Below are positions 1 through 10,896 of a stretch of DNA of 64,000 bases, one piece after another. This DNA is from Strongyloides papillosus (lineage: Eukaryota; Nematoda; Chromadorea; Rhabditida; Strongyloididae). The stretch lies in the NCBI GenBank assembly GCA_005656395.1, contig SRSI01000009.1, positions 1,984,001 through 2,048,000 of the forward strand, in the 5' to 3' direction. A model generated the notes under the pieces. The model worked only from the letters and a program-made list of their open reading frames with translations. It did not search any database and was not told the origin of the DNA. Positions within the stretch are counted from its first letter, which is position 1. Each line of letters starts with the position of its first letter. Position numbers and translations under genes: made by a program.

Positions 1-3000
1 AACTAACCTTTCAACAGAAACAATATTAGTTTCTAATTCACTGATTTGTCTTACTGCAAAATTCAACACTTCAGTAATATTCATTGAATATGTTATAGAT
101 ACAGCAATTAAACCTAAAAAGTAATATATTTTTATTTTATAACATTATGATAATATTTACCTGAACTAGTAATCCAACCTAACTCTTTAGAAACAGTAGA
201 AAAAAGAACTGTAAATAATAGAACACAATTTCCAATAAATTCTAAGCGAATAGCCAACCACCGATTTGCACACAGTGTTAAATATTTAATTTTAATAAAA
301 CGATCAACTTTGGCATCTGAAAGTTTGATAAATGGGATAACTTTATTATATCCACGAATAGTTGATGCACCTTGAATGGTTTCACCAAAATGAGAATATA
401 TAGGTGATCTATTAACACTTTCTAATCGTTTAAGTTGCCTTGAAGTGGGAACGTATAATTTTAATGATAATCCATAAATAATTACTAAAGGTAATATTAC
501 AGAAGCAAAAATTGGTGTTGTAATAATGATTATAAGAAGTGATACTACAATTTGGCAAATGCACATCACAAAATAACGAAAACTCATCGGTAAATTTATA
601 TCAACAACGTCAATATCTTTTCCAAAACGATTTAAAATCCTTCCTATTGGCGTTGTGTCAAAAAATGACATTGGAGATCTCATAATACTATGCAAAAGAG
701 GTGAGTGAAGATTTTTTGAAGCATTTAAAGCACCAAAAATGAGTGCAAACATAGAACAAATAAAGCCTAATGACTCCAATAAACCAAATGATGCATAAAC
801 ACCAAGTCTAACTCCAAGGGGTATTCCACTGGGATTTATTGTTCCATTATTTGCAATTATATCGTAATCATCTGACCATTTTGACAACCAAAGACTTCTT
901 CCAAGTTGAAGAGCATTGTAAACCATATACCCAAAAGCAAACAAAAAAGCAAGATGATACCTTGTTGCTTTAAAATATTTTAAATATACAATTTTTTTAA
1001 CACTTCCCGTATCAGTAAATTCTTTTTCTATCAATTTACCATCATTTGTTTTTTCACCTATAGATTTAAATGTTTTAATTGAAGTTATAGATGTTGATCG
1101 ACTATTAATTCTTGATAATGTTGTTAGTCCCTCATCCACATCAATACTATTAATATCAATTTCAAATGATTCGGGAGTACTTTCTTTAATATCACCATCG
1201 TCTTCTACCTTTTCTTTTTGAACAGACATAATAAAATTGTTAAATACACCGGTTGTGTCATTAATAAGAGTATCATATTTTCCAATTCTTTTAACTTTAC
1301 AATCTTCCATCATAATAATTAAATCTGCCTTATCCAAGATGTGAACATTGTTCGTCACTAAGACTCTTGTCTTATTTCTTAAAATACCAAATGGTCCAAT
1401 AACTTTATCAAAAATATGTTTTCCAACATGAGAATCAACTGCTGACAACGGATCATCAAGTAAGTATATATCAGAATTTGAATAAACAGCTCTAGCTAAA
1501 CTAATTCGAGCTTTTTGTCCTCCAGACAAATTAATTCCTTTTTCACCAATTTCTGTTTTATCACCATTTGGAAGAATAGCAATATCAGGTTTTAATGCAC
1601 AACATTCTAGGACCCTATCATATAAATGATGTTTATATTCCTCCCCAAACAAAATATTATCTCTCAGTGGTAAATTTTGTATCCATGGTTGTTGTGGGAA
1701 ATATGCAACAGAACCATTAATTTCAACATTTCCAGATAATTTTGACATTTCACCTAGTATTCCAGAAAGTAATGAAGATTTACCACTTCCAACTTTACCA
1801 ATAATTACTATTAAATGTCCGCTCTCCATATCAATATTGATATTTTTTAAATTATTTTTACTATTTTCATCATGATCCCAAGAAAAAGTTACTCTATCTA
1901 TACAAATCGAGCCATCATCTGGATTCTTATTTTTCTCATCCAAAGAAATATTTCTCCTATTCATTATTTGTTCATCTAATTCATCAGCAGTCAAAAATTC
2001 TTTTAATCTTTTATTTGATACAACTACTTTAACTGTTTCATTAATTAACATTCCTAACATGGTAACTGGGCTTCTCATTAAATTAAATAAAGTTAATGAT
2101 ACAAAAGCTACTTGAGGAGTTAAAAAATGACTACTTTGATCAGTTAATGTATATGTAGTAAAAGATAGTAAAGCTACTAAAAATGCACTACTTTGATTAA
2201 ATGTATCAATAAAACTTCTTATAATTGAGGATTTTTTAATACAATCAAGTTCTTTTTTTCTAATATTTTCAATCATTTCTGACATTGGAATTTCCCATGC
2301 ATACAACTTTACAACTTTCATTCCATTTAAAACTTCGTTGCACATTTTAACACGTTCATCCTTATATTTCATTTGTTTCATTTGATATCTTCTCATAAAA
2401 ATTGATGAAAAATAATTTATTGGAACAAAAGCAAACATAACAAATGCACCAGCCAATGCAGCATATCCTAAAGTATTAAAGAGGAAAATTAATGCTAAAA
2501 TAATTTGAAAAGGTGACGACCAAAATTGTTGAACTTGACTGGTTATCATTTGAAATCTCTCAATATCAATTGCCATAAGATTAACAATTTCTCCTACCGT
2601 TTTATCTCTCCTTGCAACACTAGATAATTTTAGAGTTTTCTTATAAACTGCAGATGTCAATGCTGTTTGTATTTTTGTTCCTAATCTGAACATGATATAA
2701 AAATAAAAGTTGATGCAGAATGATCGAATTTCTGACACTACAAACATTAAGATACCATAAAATATTCCAAGCCAAAGATGGGATTTTGGATCGGAAACAT
2801 AATCTATCATTAATTTAAGAAGGAAAGGATTGATAAATTGCAACAAATCGGAGCACATTTTTATACTACCCGCCGTTATAAATTCATATTTAAACATCTT
2901 AAATATATTAAGTACCACCGATGGTAGTGGAACAATTTTTTTATCTTCACTTGTTGCAACTTTTTCATAATATTCTCTAATTGTGGGTATCCAATATTTT

Positions 3001-3773
3001 CCCCATAAATTTTCAATATACTCGGATGTATTTCCATAGTTCAAATCATACAAATCATTTATTTCTAATTTTCCTTTTGATCCAAGCCACGCAAACGCAT
3101 TAAACCACCATAATGTTATTCTTGATAAAAATGAAGAATACAACTCCGGAGATACATAACCTTCTTGGAATGTTTCAGCTCTTTTATCAGCAAATGAAAA
3201 AAGTACTGTTTGTAAAAAAAAGAATACGAATTGTATGATAAAAATGATAGTAGAAAAATTAATAGTTTTTGATGTATCTTTAAAGATATAATGAATTTCT
3301 GGTAAACATGATATGGTAAAAAGAACCCAAGTGTTAAAAAGAATTCCTGATGACAATATACCACGTAATTTAGATATATATTGAGATAAAAGAAGGCCAA
3401 ACTAAAAAAACTGTAATAGATAGATTTTTTAACTTACAAATGTTATTATCCATATAATGGAATAAATTCTTGATATATAATATTTATTTTTGATAGAATA
3501 AATTAATTGCATTACACTTAAAATTAGAACAATAAAAGTTATACCAAATTTAGCAAGTATAAGTTTATTCCATCTTAAGTTTGTTGAAATTTTCCTTTTT
3601 CTAAATCTTTCAGAATAAGTTATAAAAATAGGTGCCATTAACCAAAAAAATACCGCTGGAATCCATGGTATTACAGTTTTCCGATAACATTCATCAATAA
3701 TAGGAACAGAGGAAGAATGAATGGAATCATTACCCTCAAAAAAATTTCCATCACAAAAAAATGAATTAACCAT
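1..3773 (-). CDS. MRP/ABCC-type ABC exporter, C-terminal part outside window
   Basis: Three exons on the minus strand: 3438-3773, 161-3401 and 1-113 (continuing off the left edge). All junctions are GT-AG and in frame, giving about 1230 residues so far. The N-terminus carries several membrane segments (an MRP-style TMD0), then a linker, the first transmembrane domain, the first nucleotide-binding domain and the start of the second transmembrane domain. Visible in NBD1 are Walker A GKVGSGKSS (about residue 650), signature LSGGQKARISLARA and Walker B DIYLLDDPLSAVD. Exon 3 encodes SELETNIVSVERL, the conserved ABCC linker before NBD2. Family knowledge: ABCC proteins export glutathione, glucuronide and drug conjugates across membranes. 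The residue after Walker B is Asp rather than the catalytic Glu, typical of ABCC NBD1. The H-loop reads VLVTNNVHIL, with Asn in place of His. Substrate cannot be inferred. The second NBD is not seen. Confidence 0.93.
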
Positions 3774-5132
3774 ACCCTAAAATTAATATATTTTTTAAAA
3801 TCACTCTTATTATCAATAATTTATAAAATATTAATACAATGAAACAAAAGAATAAAAAGTTTAAAATAATACAAAGCACCTAAAACACTTTAATATATAC
3901 GATTATTATTTCTTTGTGTTAAATTGATAAGTAAATTTGAGTTGATATCATGCATAGTTTTAAAAACTTTCCGATAATCAGATTTACATTACAATAAATT
4001 TTATAACATTGTTTTGCAAGTTATTAAATAATGTTTCGTAATATTCATAATAATGAATGCAATTTATTAGTTAAAATAAATTTTAAAACAACCCTTTGGG
4101 ATCACAATTCCAAACGGCATTTCGGTTAAAAAATGTGCATAATTGAAAGTATCTTGTGCTTAAGCTATGCTTTTCAAGTGATATCACTGATAAGACAAGA
4201 GAAAAATTCTAGATAACGAAATTTTATTTTAAAATTTTACGTCTGTTTGCCTAAACAATTATATATTAAAATTTAATAACTACATAATTGATAAACAATA
4301 GTATTTTTGTGTTTTATCTTTTTATGGAGTACAATTTATATTTCTTACTTTACAATTATGTTAGTTTAATAAATTAATTTTTTAAAACTTTCCATAAATT
4401 GCCATATTTGGTATATTTTGAAATATTTATATGTTTTGTGAATTTTACAATGCCTTATCAAGGATACTCCAAAAATAATTTTATCTATTTAAATGATAAT
4501 AGTTTTTCAAGTTAACGTACGCCAGTATAAATAAAATATTATCCCTATTTTAAATGCACTTTTAATGAGGCTAGTGTACATTTTACGAATTAAATTTTTT
4601 ACAAAATATTTCATAAAAAATTAAATATAAAATATATGTTATGGTAAAAAATGTTTTACTGGTTTCATAAAATAAAATTTCGTTTATGTTAAACCTTTTT
4701 TTAACTTTGATTTTTAGTTAATTTATCGCTTTAATTGGTAATAAAAGTATTATAAAAAAATCGGAAGTATTTAATAATATGTTTTAATTTCAATAAAGGG
4801 TAAATAAGATAAACCGTGATTATTGTTTCACGATATTAACAATCGCAAAATAATACTAAGTAATAGTCTTATAAAGATCATGTATGGTATAGGAGCTTTT
4901 GTAACATCAATGAAACTTTCATTTTGAATCATTAAGAGAAATTATCTATATTTTGCCTGACTGAAAACATTTAAAAAAGGTAATTTAGTTTATAAAAAAA
5001 AGTTTTATATTAGAGGAACAAAAAATTTAAAGATTAACTTATTAGGTATTTTTAGTATCCAATTATTTATTCTCTTATCTTTCTTAGACCTTTCTGTTGA
5101 AGTTTTTGTTGAATGATTTTGTAAATAAACAA
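3774..5132. other. AT-rich spacer, upstream flank of the ABC transporter gene
   Basis: No frame longer than about 60 codons and no RNA gene recognised. It holds the promoter side of the minus-strand ABC transporter, but no specific element can be named with confidence. Confidence 0.6.
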
Positions 5133-5335
5133 TTATCTAGGAACGGATGTACGAGAAAAAAACTCTTCCCACTCCTTAGTTGTTGTTAACCACTCTTTAT
5201 TTTCAAGAATAAGTTCTTGACAATATTCTTTTAAACTTTCAATCAAATATGTTTCAGATAATCTAAAACGTTCTAAGAAATTTCCAAAAGTCAAACTTCT
5301 ACACAAAGAGGGTTCTGAAATCGCCTTCAATCTTC
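5133..5335 (-). other. Orphan exon-like ORF, weakly BTB/BACK-like helical segment
   Basis: An open frame of about 65 codons lies on the minus strand, preceded by an acceptor-like TTATAAATTAG and ended by a stop. The translation includes TFGNFLERFRLSETYLIESL followed by a stretch with LILENKEWLTTTKEWEEFF. It has the helical rhythm seen after BTB domains in MATH-BTB proteins, which are numerous in nematodes. That resemblance is by eye only. No upstream exon with a matching donor was found, so it may be the last exon of a short gene or a gene relic. It stands out from the surrounding DNA by its more mixed codon use. Confidence 0.3.
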
Positions 5336-5513
5336 TAATTTATAATCAACTCAAATTTTAAACAATTCAATGACCATATTTCGTATGTTTTAAGCCTCAT
5401 AATTTATTATAAATATGCATAAAATGTTGTTATACTATCTTTATTATTCAAAACATAAGGGGGCCCGTATTCTAAAGAAACTCCCATTTTTTTCTTTCTC
5501 TGTACCTACAGGT

Positions 5514-5645
5514 ATTAACTGTAGCATGGTACTGTTGGAATTACTCGAAAATTCTGAAACTACTGAAAACGAATGTTGGAGATTCCAAAAATTTGTTAAT
5601 TCCAGAAGCACCAGAGTGGCAAAAAGTGCCATTAAAAATATTTAA
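5514..5645 (+). other. Orphan terminal-exon candidate
   Basis: After a good acceptor (CTGTACCTACAG ending at about 5511) a frame runs to a stop in the TTTAAATAAA context. Its translation includes WNYSKILKLLKTN and ends IPEAPEWQKVPLKIFK, which looks protein-like. A competing plus-strand frame (5415-5645) and a minus-strand frame (5444-5632) overlap it. Base composition is less AT-rich than the flanks. No family was recognised and no convincing upstream exon was found. It could be a decayed gene. Confidence 0.2.
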
Positions 5646-6414
5646 ATAAAAATTATCTTATAATTTTTAAACTTTTTTATAATTGTCAATTAATACACAG
5701 TAGGGAAGATCAAAATTAGCAATAATAAAACAGATGTATGAAAAGCATTTTAATAGATTAATTAGCATGTAAATTCTGCAAAAGAGACTTCGTATTCATT
5801 TTTACGTTTGAAACTTGGCTTAGTTCTTTAATGTCCAACTATTGTAGCTTTATTATTTAAAAAATGTGTTTTTTCCCTGATACAGTTTATGTATTAATCA
5901 AAAATTTTGTAATAAATTAACTTTCAAAAGTAATACAATTCCCTATTTAAAATTATTCATAGGTACATTCTTTAAATTCATTAAAATAATTTTTAAATAA
6001 ATTGTAAATAATTTGGTTTTTAAATGTTTCTATTTTTTGTTATACTATTAAAAGGACACCCATATTTAAAAAACTGACAATAAATTAAATTATTGTTAAA
6101 ATGTAGATGATTTTTAATATATAAAAAGTATTTTTTAGCGTACTAATTGTGCTGTCATAAATATCTTTATTCATGTTGCTAAAATAATTTATTTTATATA
6201 TGAGGAATGATACAGTTTTCCCATTGTCATTATGCGTCTTCCGATTGTAAAAATATTGTTAGTAATTATTTATAAAACTTAATAAATTTTGTAGTGATGG
6301 ATGAATAAGCATTTATCTAAGAATTTTATTTGAATGTTTCAAGAAGATTTTGAAATTGGAATAAAGATTCCGTTTTAATACGATTTGAAATTTATTACTT
6401 CAACCTGGTATAAA
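5646..6414. other. AT-rich spacer upstream of PAF1
   Basis: No coding or RNA feature seen. This is the 5' flank of the PAF1 gene that begins at 6415. Confidence 0.55.
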
Positions 6415-7686
6415 ATGACCGTTCAAAATGATGCCAGTAAATCAGCAATTCCTGCAAAAGGGTAAGTTAATTTTAATTTTCCTTTAAAATATTTCTAGAC
6501 CACGTGATGATCTGATTCACAAAGTGGAATTAAGCAAAACTCTTCCAGAAACACCAAACGATCCAAAGTTATTGGAAGTATCATGTGTCGGATTAGATGC
6601 GTAAGAAAATGGAGAAATTTTTTAAATATTATTTTTTTTAGATTGAGTGAAGTTACATTTAATAAATTGATTTATATTAATAAACAAGAATTGTTTATGG
6701 AAACTCATTTAGGTATATTTGTGGATCTTGTGGATACATCAGTCTTTGAAAAAAGTAAAAGTGATGAAGATATAAATCAAATTGATGCATATCTATTAGA
6801 AGACGAAATTGATGAGTCAAAGCAAAATCAAAATAGGTCTGGCCATAACATTTCAGTTCCATGGATGAGAAAAGCTGAATATATTGCTAGTGATTACAAT
6901 CGACACGGTGCTTCATTAAAACATAAAGCCCATAGGCTTGTTGAAAAAAATCTTGGTGATGGTGATCAATATTTAAATATCGAGAACAGAATAGAAGGTA
7001 TTGAAAAAACATTTGAAGACATATCAATTCCAATTGATAAACATCCCACGAACAAAGATGTATATGTGGAGGAAGAATTGGATATATATCCAGATTTTGA
7101 AAATTGGAAAATTCCTTTTGTTCATGTTACCTTTGATAGAAATCCATTTAATGATGATGAAAAAGAATCATACGAAGAGTTAACTAACTGTTCAATGCTA
7201 AGAGGAAACACAGATGAGGAAGGTATACAATACTGTGAATTTTTAGTTCCAAAAGAAAGTGATCTACAAAAAGTTAGATATGATATTGAAAGTGGGAGAA
7301 AGAATACACCATTCGACGCAACACCTTTTGACTGTATTAAAGAGTACAATTGGAATATTAAAAGTAAAATTAATGATGATTGTGGTGATCAAAAAGAATT
7401 CTTTTTATCGGAACGGAATGGCAAAATTTATTTTAATGAGATGGATACAAGTGTAAATTTAAAATATAAAGTCAGTAAGACTAAAGATGGTAAAGATATA
7501 AAACGTAGAAAGAAAGAATATAAACTTATGCTCATCGAACCTACAAACGATGAACAAGAAATGATGGTAAGTATATAAATAATTAATTGTTATAATATAA
7601 TTTAATTTTAGTATATACGTGATAATGAACTTCTTAACCCATATTCCAGAGAAGACCAAGAAGGGAACGATGAAGAAAGTAATTAA
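6415..7686 (+). CDS. pafo-1: RNA polymerase II-associated factor PAF1
   Basis: Four exons: 6415-6461, 6499-6600, 6642-7566 and 7612-7686. All introns are GT-AG and 37-45 nt long; the product is 382 aa. PAF1-family signatures are VPWMRKAEYIASDYNRHG, IEKTFEDI, MLRGNTDEEGIQYCEFLVP and a CIKEYNWNIKSK segment, in the same order as in animal PAF1. Family knowledge: PAF1 is the core subunit of the nuclear PAF1 complex, which travels with elongating RNA polymerase II and promotes histone H2B ubiquitination and H3K4/K36 methylation. The protein is shorter than the human one because the long acidic serine-rich tail is missing; it ends soon after a short acidic stretch. The start is the first ATG, and the two tiny 5' exons join cleanly in frame. 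AATAAA near 7782 is a plausible polyadenylation signal. The symbol follows the C. elegans orthologue. Confidence 0.93.
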
Positions 7687-7873
7687 AGATTGTCTAGATA
7701 AACAATTTCATAATTAATTTTTAATTGCGTCTTTTGTTAACAGGTATAACTGTAACAATGACAAACTATTTTAAGCATTCAATAAATTAATCTTTTTTTT
7801 AATATTAATTTGTTTTGATTGTTATAAATATAGATTACAATTGTTTTATATTTAAATAATATTTAATTAAAAA

Positions 7874-8824
7874 TTATATTTTTACATGTCTAGCGACAGA
7901 AACTTTTACTGTAGACACCTTAGAAATTGATGAAAGTTTTTGTTCCATACGACTACCGAAATAAAAACGTAAAAGTTTTTTTCTCACTAATCCACTTACA
8001 CAACAAAGCATTATTGGACATGAAAGACAGAGAAGATCTTCAGCGAACGGATACATATGCAATGATATTGCATATACAACCTCATTCCCAGCATAACCAG
8101 AGATAAATTGTGTAGTTCCAACAATTGCAAGGAACAATTGAGTTAATGTTTGTAAAACAACTAGTGCTAACAATGATCGTTCTGATTTTGAAGTACCTTC
8201 TGTTGATTGTTTATTCATTGTCCATAGTAAAAATAAAGTATAAGAACCAATTATGCAACATGATATACTTGTTATTATTAAATACACAACACCGAATCCC
8301 ACGACATTGTAAACAAGATCAAAATCGTCTAATTCAACAGTTATAGTTACATTATCATCAAGCATACGTACAATCACTGGAACACTTGATGTTCTGACAA
8401 TTTGGACAAATGGAACAGCAAATTGAATAAAAATCAAAGCAAGTATTCCCCAGATACTCATAATATATTTATAAACAAAAGGAAATTTTATCATTAATAA
8501 ACGATTTATGGTTAAATTTAGTTGACCACTTCCAATGACACATGGTAGATAAACAGAAAAGCCATATAAAATACCAGGTAATGGTTTAAAAGCCAAATAT
8601 TCTTTTGTAAAAAGATTAAAAAGTGGAAATCTGACAATGAAATATTCTACTACGATAAAACATAACTCCATAAAGGCATTAACAATTAAGAAGCAATAAA
8701 ATTTAGGAGAAAAGTCATCGTCTTTAGCGATTAATCGACAAATTAGAAATACTAGTACGAGAATGTAAAAAATTATACCTGGTATATCAATACACAAAAA
8801 TATTATGGAAAGAAAAGAAACCAT
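7874..8824 (-). CDS. Nematode serpentine chemoreceptor-like GPCR (Srg/Srv-like)
   Basis: Single-exon frame of 316 aa with about seven hydrophobic segments and a very short extracellular N-terminus that starts directly in TM1. LNLTINRLLMIKFPFVY after the third helix corresponds to the nematode version of the DRY region and is typical of the Srg/Srv superfamily. The C-terminal tail is short and basic. Such receptors are expressed in chemosensory neurons and sense environmental cues; the ligand cannot be guessed. It is convergent with PAF1, their 3' ends lying under 200 bp apart. Exact family (srg versus srv) is uncertain. Confidence 0.75.
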   Translation of the reverse strand: MVSFLSIIFLCIDIPGIIFYILVLVFLICRLIAKDDDFSPKFYCFLIVNAFMELCFIVVEYFIVRFPLFNLFTKEYLAFKPLPGILYGFSVYLPCVIGSGQLNLTINRLLMIKFPFVYKYIMSIWGILALIFIQFAVPFVQIVRTSSVPVIVRMLDDNVTITVELDDFDLVYNVVGFGVVYLIITSISCCIIGSYTLFLLWTMNKQSTEGTSKSERSLLALVVLQTLTQLFLAIVGTTQFISGYAGNEVVYAISLHMYPFAEDLLCLSCPIMLCCVSGLVRKKLLRFYFGSRMEQKLSSISKVSTVKVSVARHVKI

Positions 8825-10896
8825 CTTTTTTTATAATAAAAAAATTATAATAAAAAAATTTAGATAAAAATGAATTTATTATAATATTTTTGAGCTAAAG
8901 AAAATTAAAATTATCATCAAAATAAACATAAATTAGTGAAAGATATGAGTTTAGCAAATGTTGTGATAATAAATTCTACTTAAATAATAATAGAGGTTTA
9001 ATTAAAGTATAAAAAGAATTAAATTTTTATTCATGCACAAGTTAACGAACTGTAAAAACAATAAAACATCTTCTGGTATATTTGACGTGTAGTGTTTTGA
9101 GATAAGCTTAATTTTTTTAAATTAATTAGTTTTTATTAATTGTACCCTCGTAATTTAAAAGCATTAAAAATATTCATCTTAATGCAAAATTAACTCTGCC
9201 ATGATAACTTAAAATTTTTATTATTTTTTCTAATAATCATGTTAATTTGAAAATTTTTTTATTTTAACATTCTGCATTGTAATTTATAAATATTCATAAA
9301 TGTGATGATTTCAAATATCGTTTTTTTATTATGATATCATAAACCAATTCATTCAATGGCAATATGTTTTTGAGTTTTAATTAAAAACCATTTCAAATGC
9401 ATTCAATAGAGATGAAAACAGTATAATATGATGTCTAACTAGATGATGAACTGGAAGAAAATTCTTATTATACATTTTTATGTAATGATATTATTAATAT
9501 TTTAATGTTAGAATAACAAATTCTATAGCTACCATAATATATGTTGACAATTTACATTTCTATAAATATTAATTTATTTGTTAAAAAAAACTTTATTTTA
9601 TTTATTGTAATCAAGTTTAGAATATCTCTGAGGCTTGCTTGAGGATAATTTATAACAAAATATTCAATTTAGAAAACTTTTTACGCTGTCGTTAATTTTT
9701 CTCATTAAAATAATACAATATTACATATGAATGCATTTTTGGTGATATTGGATATCATTTTTTTTAAAAGTCTATTGAAAATATTTTCAACTTAACTATT
9801 GGCAATGTCGTAAACAAAGTCTCAAAATAAGAATTGGCAAAAAAATATGTGCTTTGTCACGTATAAAGTACGATAACAGAATAACAAAATTTTTGTTGAA
9901 ATACATTTTAACAAAAATATATTTAGTAATCAAAAAGGAAATGAACTTTTATTTTTCTTTAAAGCATTGGTTTTAAAAATACTAAAAAACCGCTATGTTT
10001 ATAAAACCAATAAGCTAAACGTTTTTATTTAAATACACATTTTTAATTACATACTAAAAGCTATTACATCAAAAGAGATATTGTTTATTGGAACATAATT
10101 AATCAAAATTATAAAAGAGTTTAATTTGAGCTCTTTAAGTTATTAAATTTACAAATATTGCTTTTGTTATGAAGTAATAGTTAAATGCAATGAGATTATT
10201 TTGATTTGGCCGCATATATTGAACACCGGTCAAATGGAATAATTATTCCTTAAGATATACTCAAAATAATTTATATATTATAAAGAAATTTTGATTATCT
10301 AAAAAAAACCATAATATTAAAAAGACAAAAATTTTTATATAATAAAATTTACTAAAACATTAGTACATAAAACTGAACTTTATATATTATTTATTAAAAA
10401 AAATTCCATCAAATACCATTTTACAACATTTATATAAAGTTATAAATTTCTCGATGTCATAAACGAATAATTAAACTACAAAAGAATGATATAAAATTCC
10501 ATGGATATATTAATCAGTTCTTGATAAACTAAAAAAATCAACATATACACAACAAATAAGTGTTTTAAAATTGATTATAGCCGCTTATGACTGTAAACAT
10601 GAAAGTTGCACGAGAAAGCGCTTTTTTTTATAAAAAAAAACTATGGGAAATATTTTTATCTCAAGACATTAAATATATCTTTATTCTTTATGAATTCAGG
10701 GTACCGAAAATAAATAAAAGAAATGTACAAATTGACCGGTGAGGTAGAATCTTCATAATAAAATTTCAGAGGTTGATTTATGTATATAAAAGGTATACTA
10801 TTTTTGAGATGAAAGCTAATCACAGGGCTTGTTATTGGACAAGAGAGTGGCTATTCTAAGTCAATTGGAATTTTTAACATAGATAACTTGGTATAT
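8825..10896. other. AT-rich spacer and daf-12 3' flank
   Basis: No frame above about 60 codons and no RNA gene seen. The right end (roughly 10600-10896) should contain the 3' untranslated region of the minus-strand daf-12 gene and is visibly less AT-rich. The left end is upstream of the chemoreceptor. Confidence 0.55.
10740..10747 (-). promoter_or_regulatory. let-7-family seed match in the daf-12 3' flank
   Basis: The minus-strand (mRNA-sense) sequence reads CTACCTCA, a full 8-mer match to the let-7-family seed, 150 nt after the daf-12 stop codon. In C. elegans, daf-12 is an established direct target of let-7-family microRNAs through such sites. That this one lies in the mature 3' UTR is inferred from its distance to the stop. 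Confidence 0.55.

Noticed and set aside
7001..7659. Short ORFs on both strands within PAF1
   Set aside because: They overlap the conserved PAF1 frame and show no independent support.
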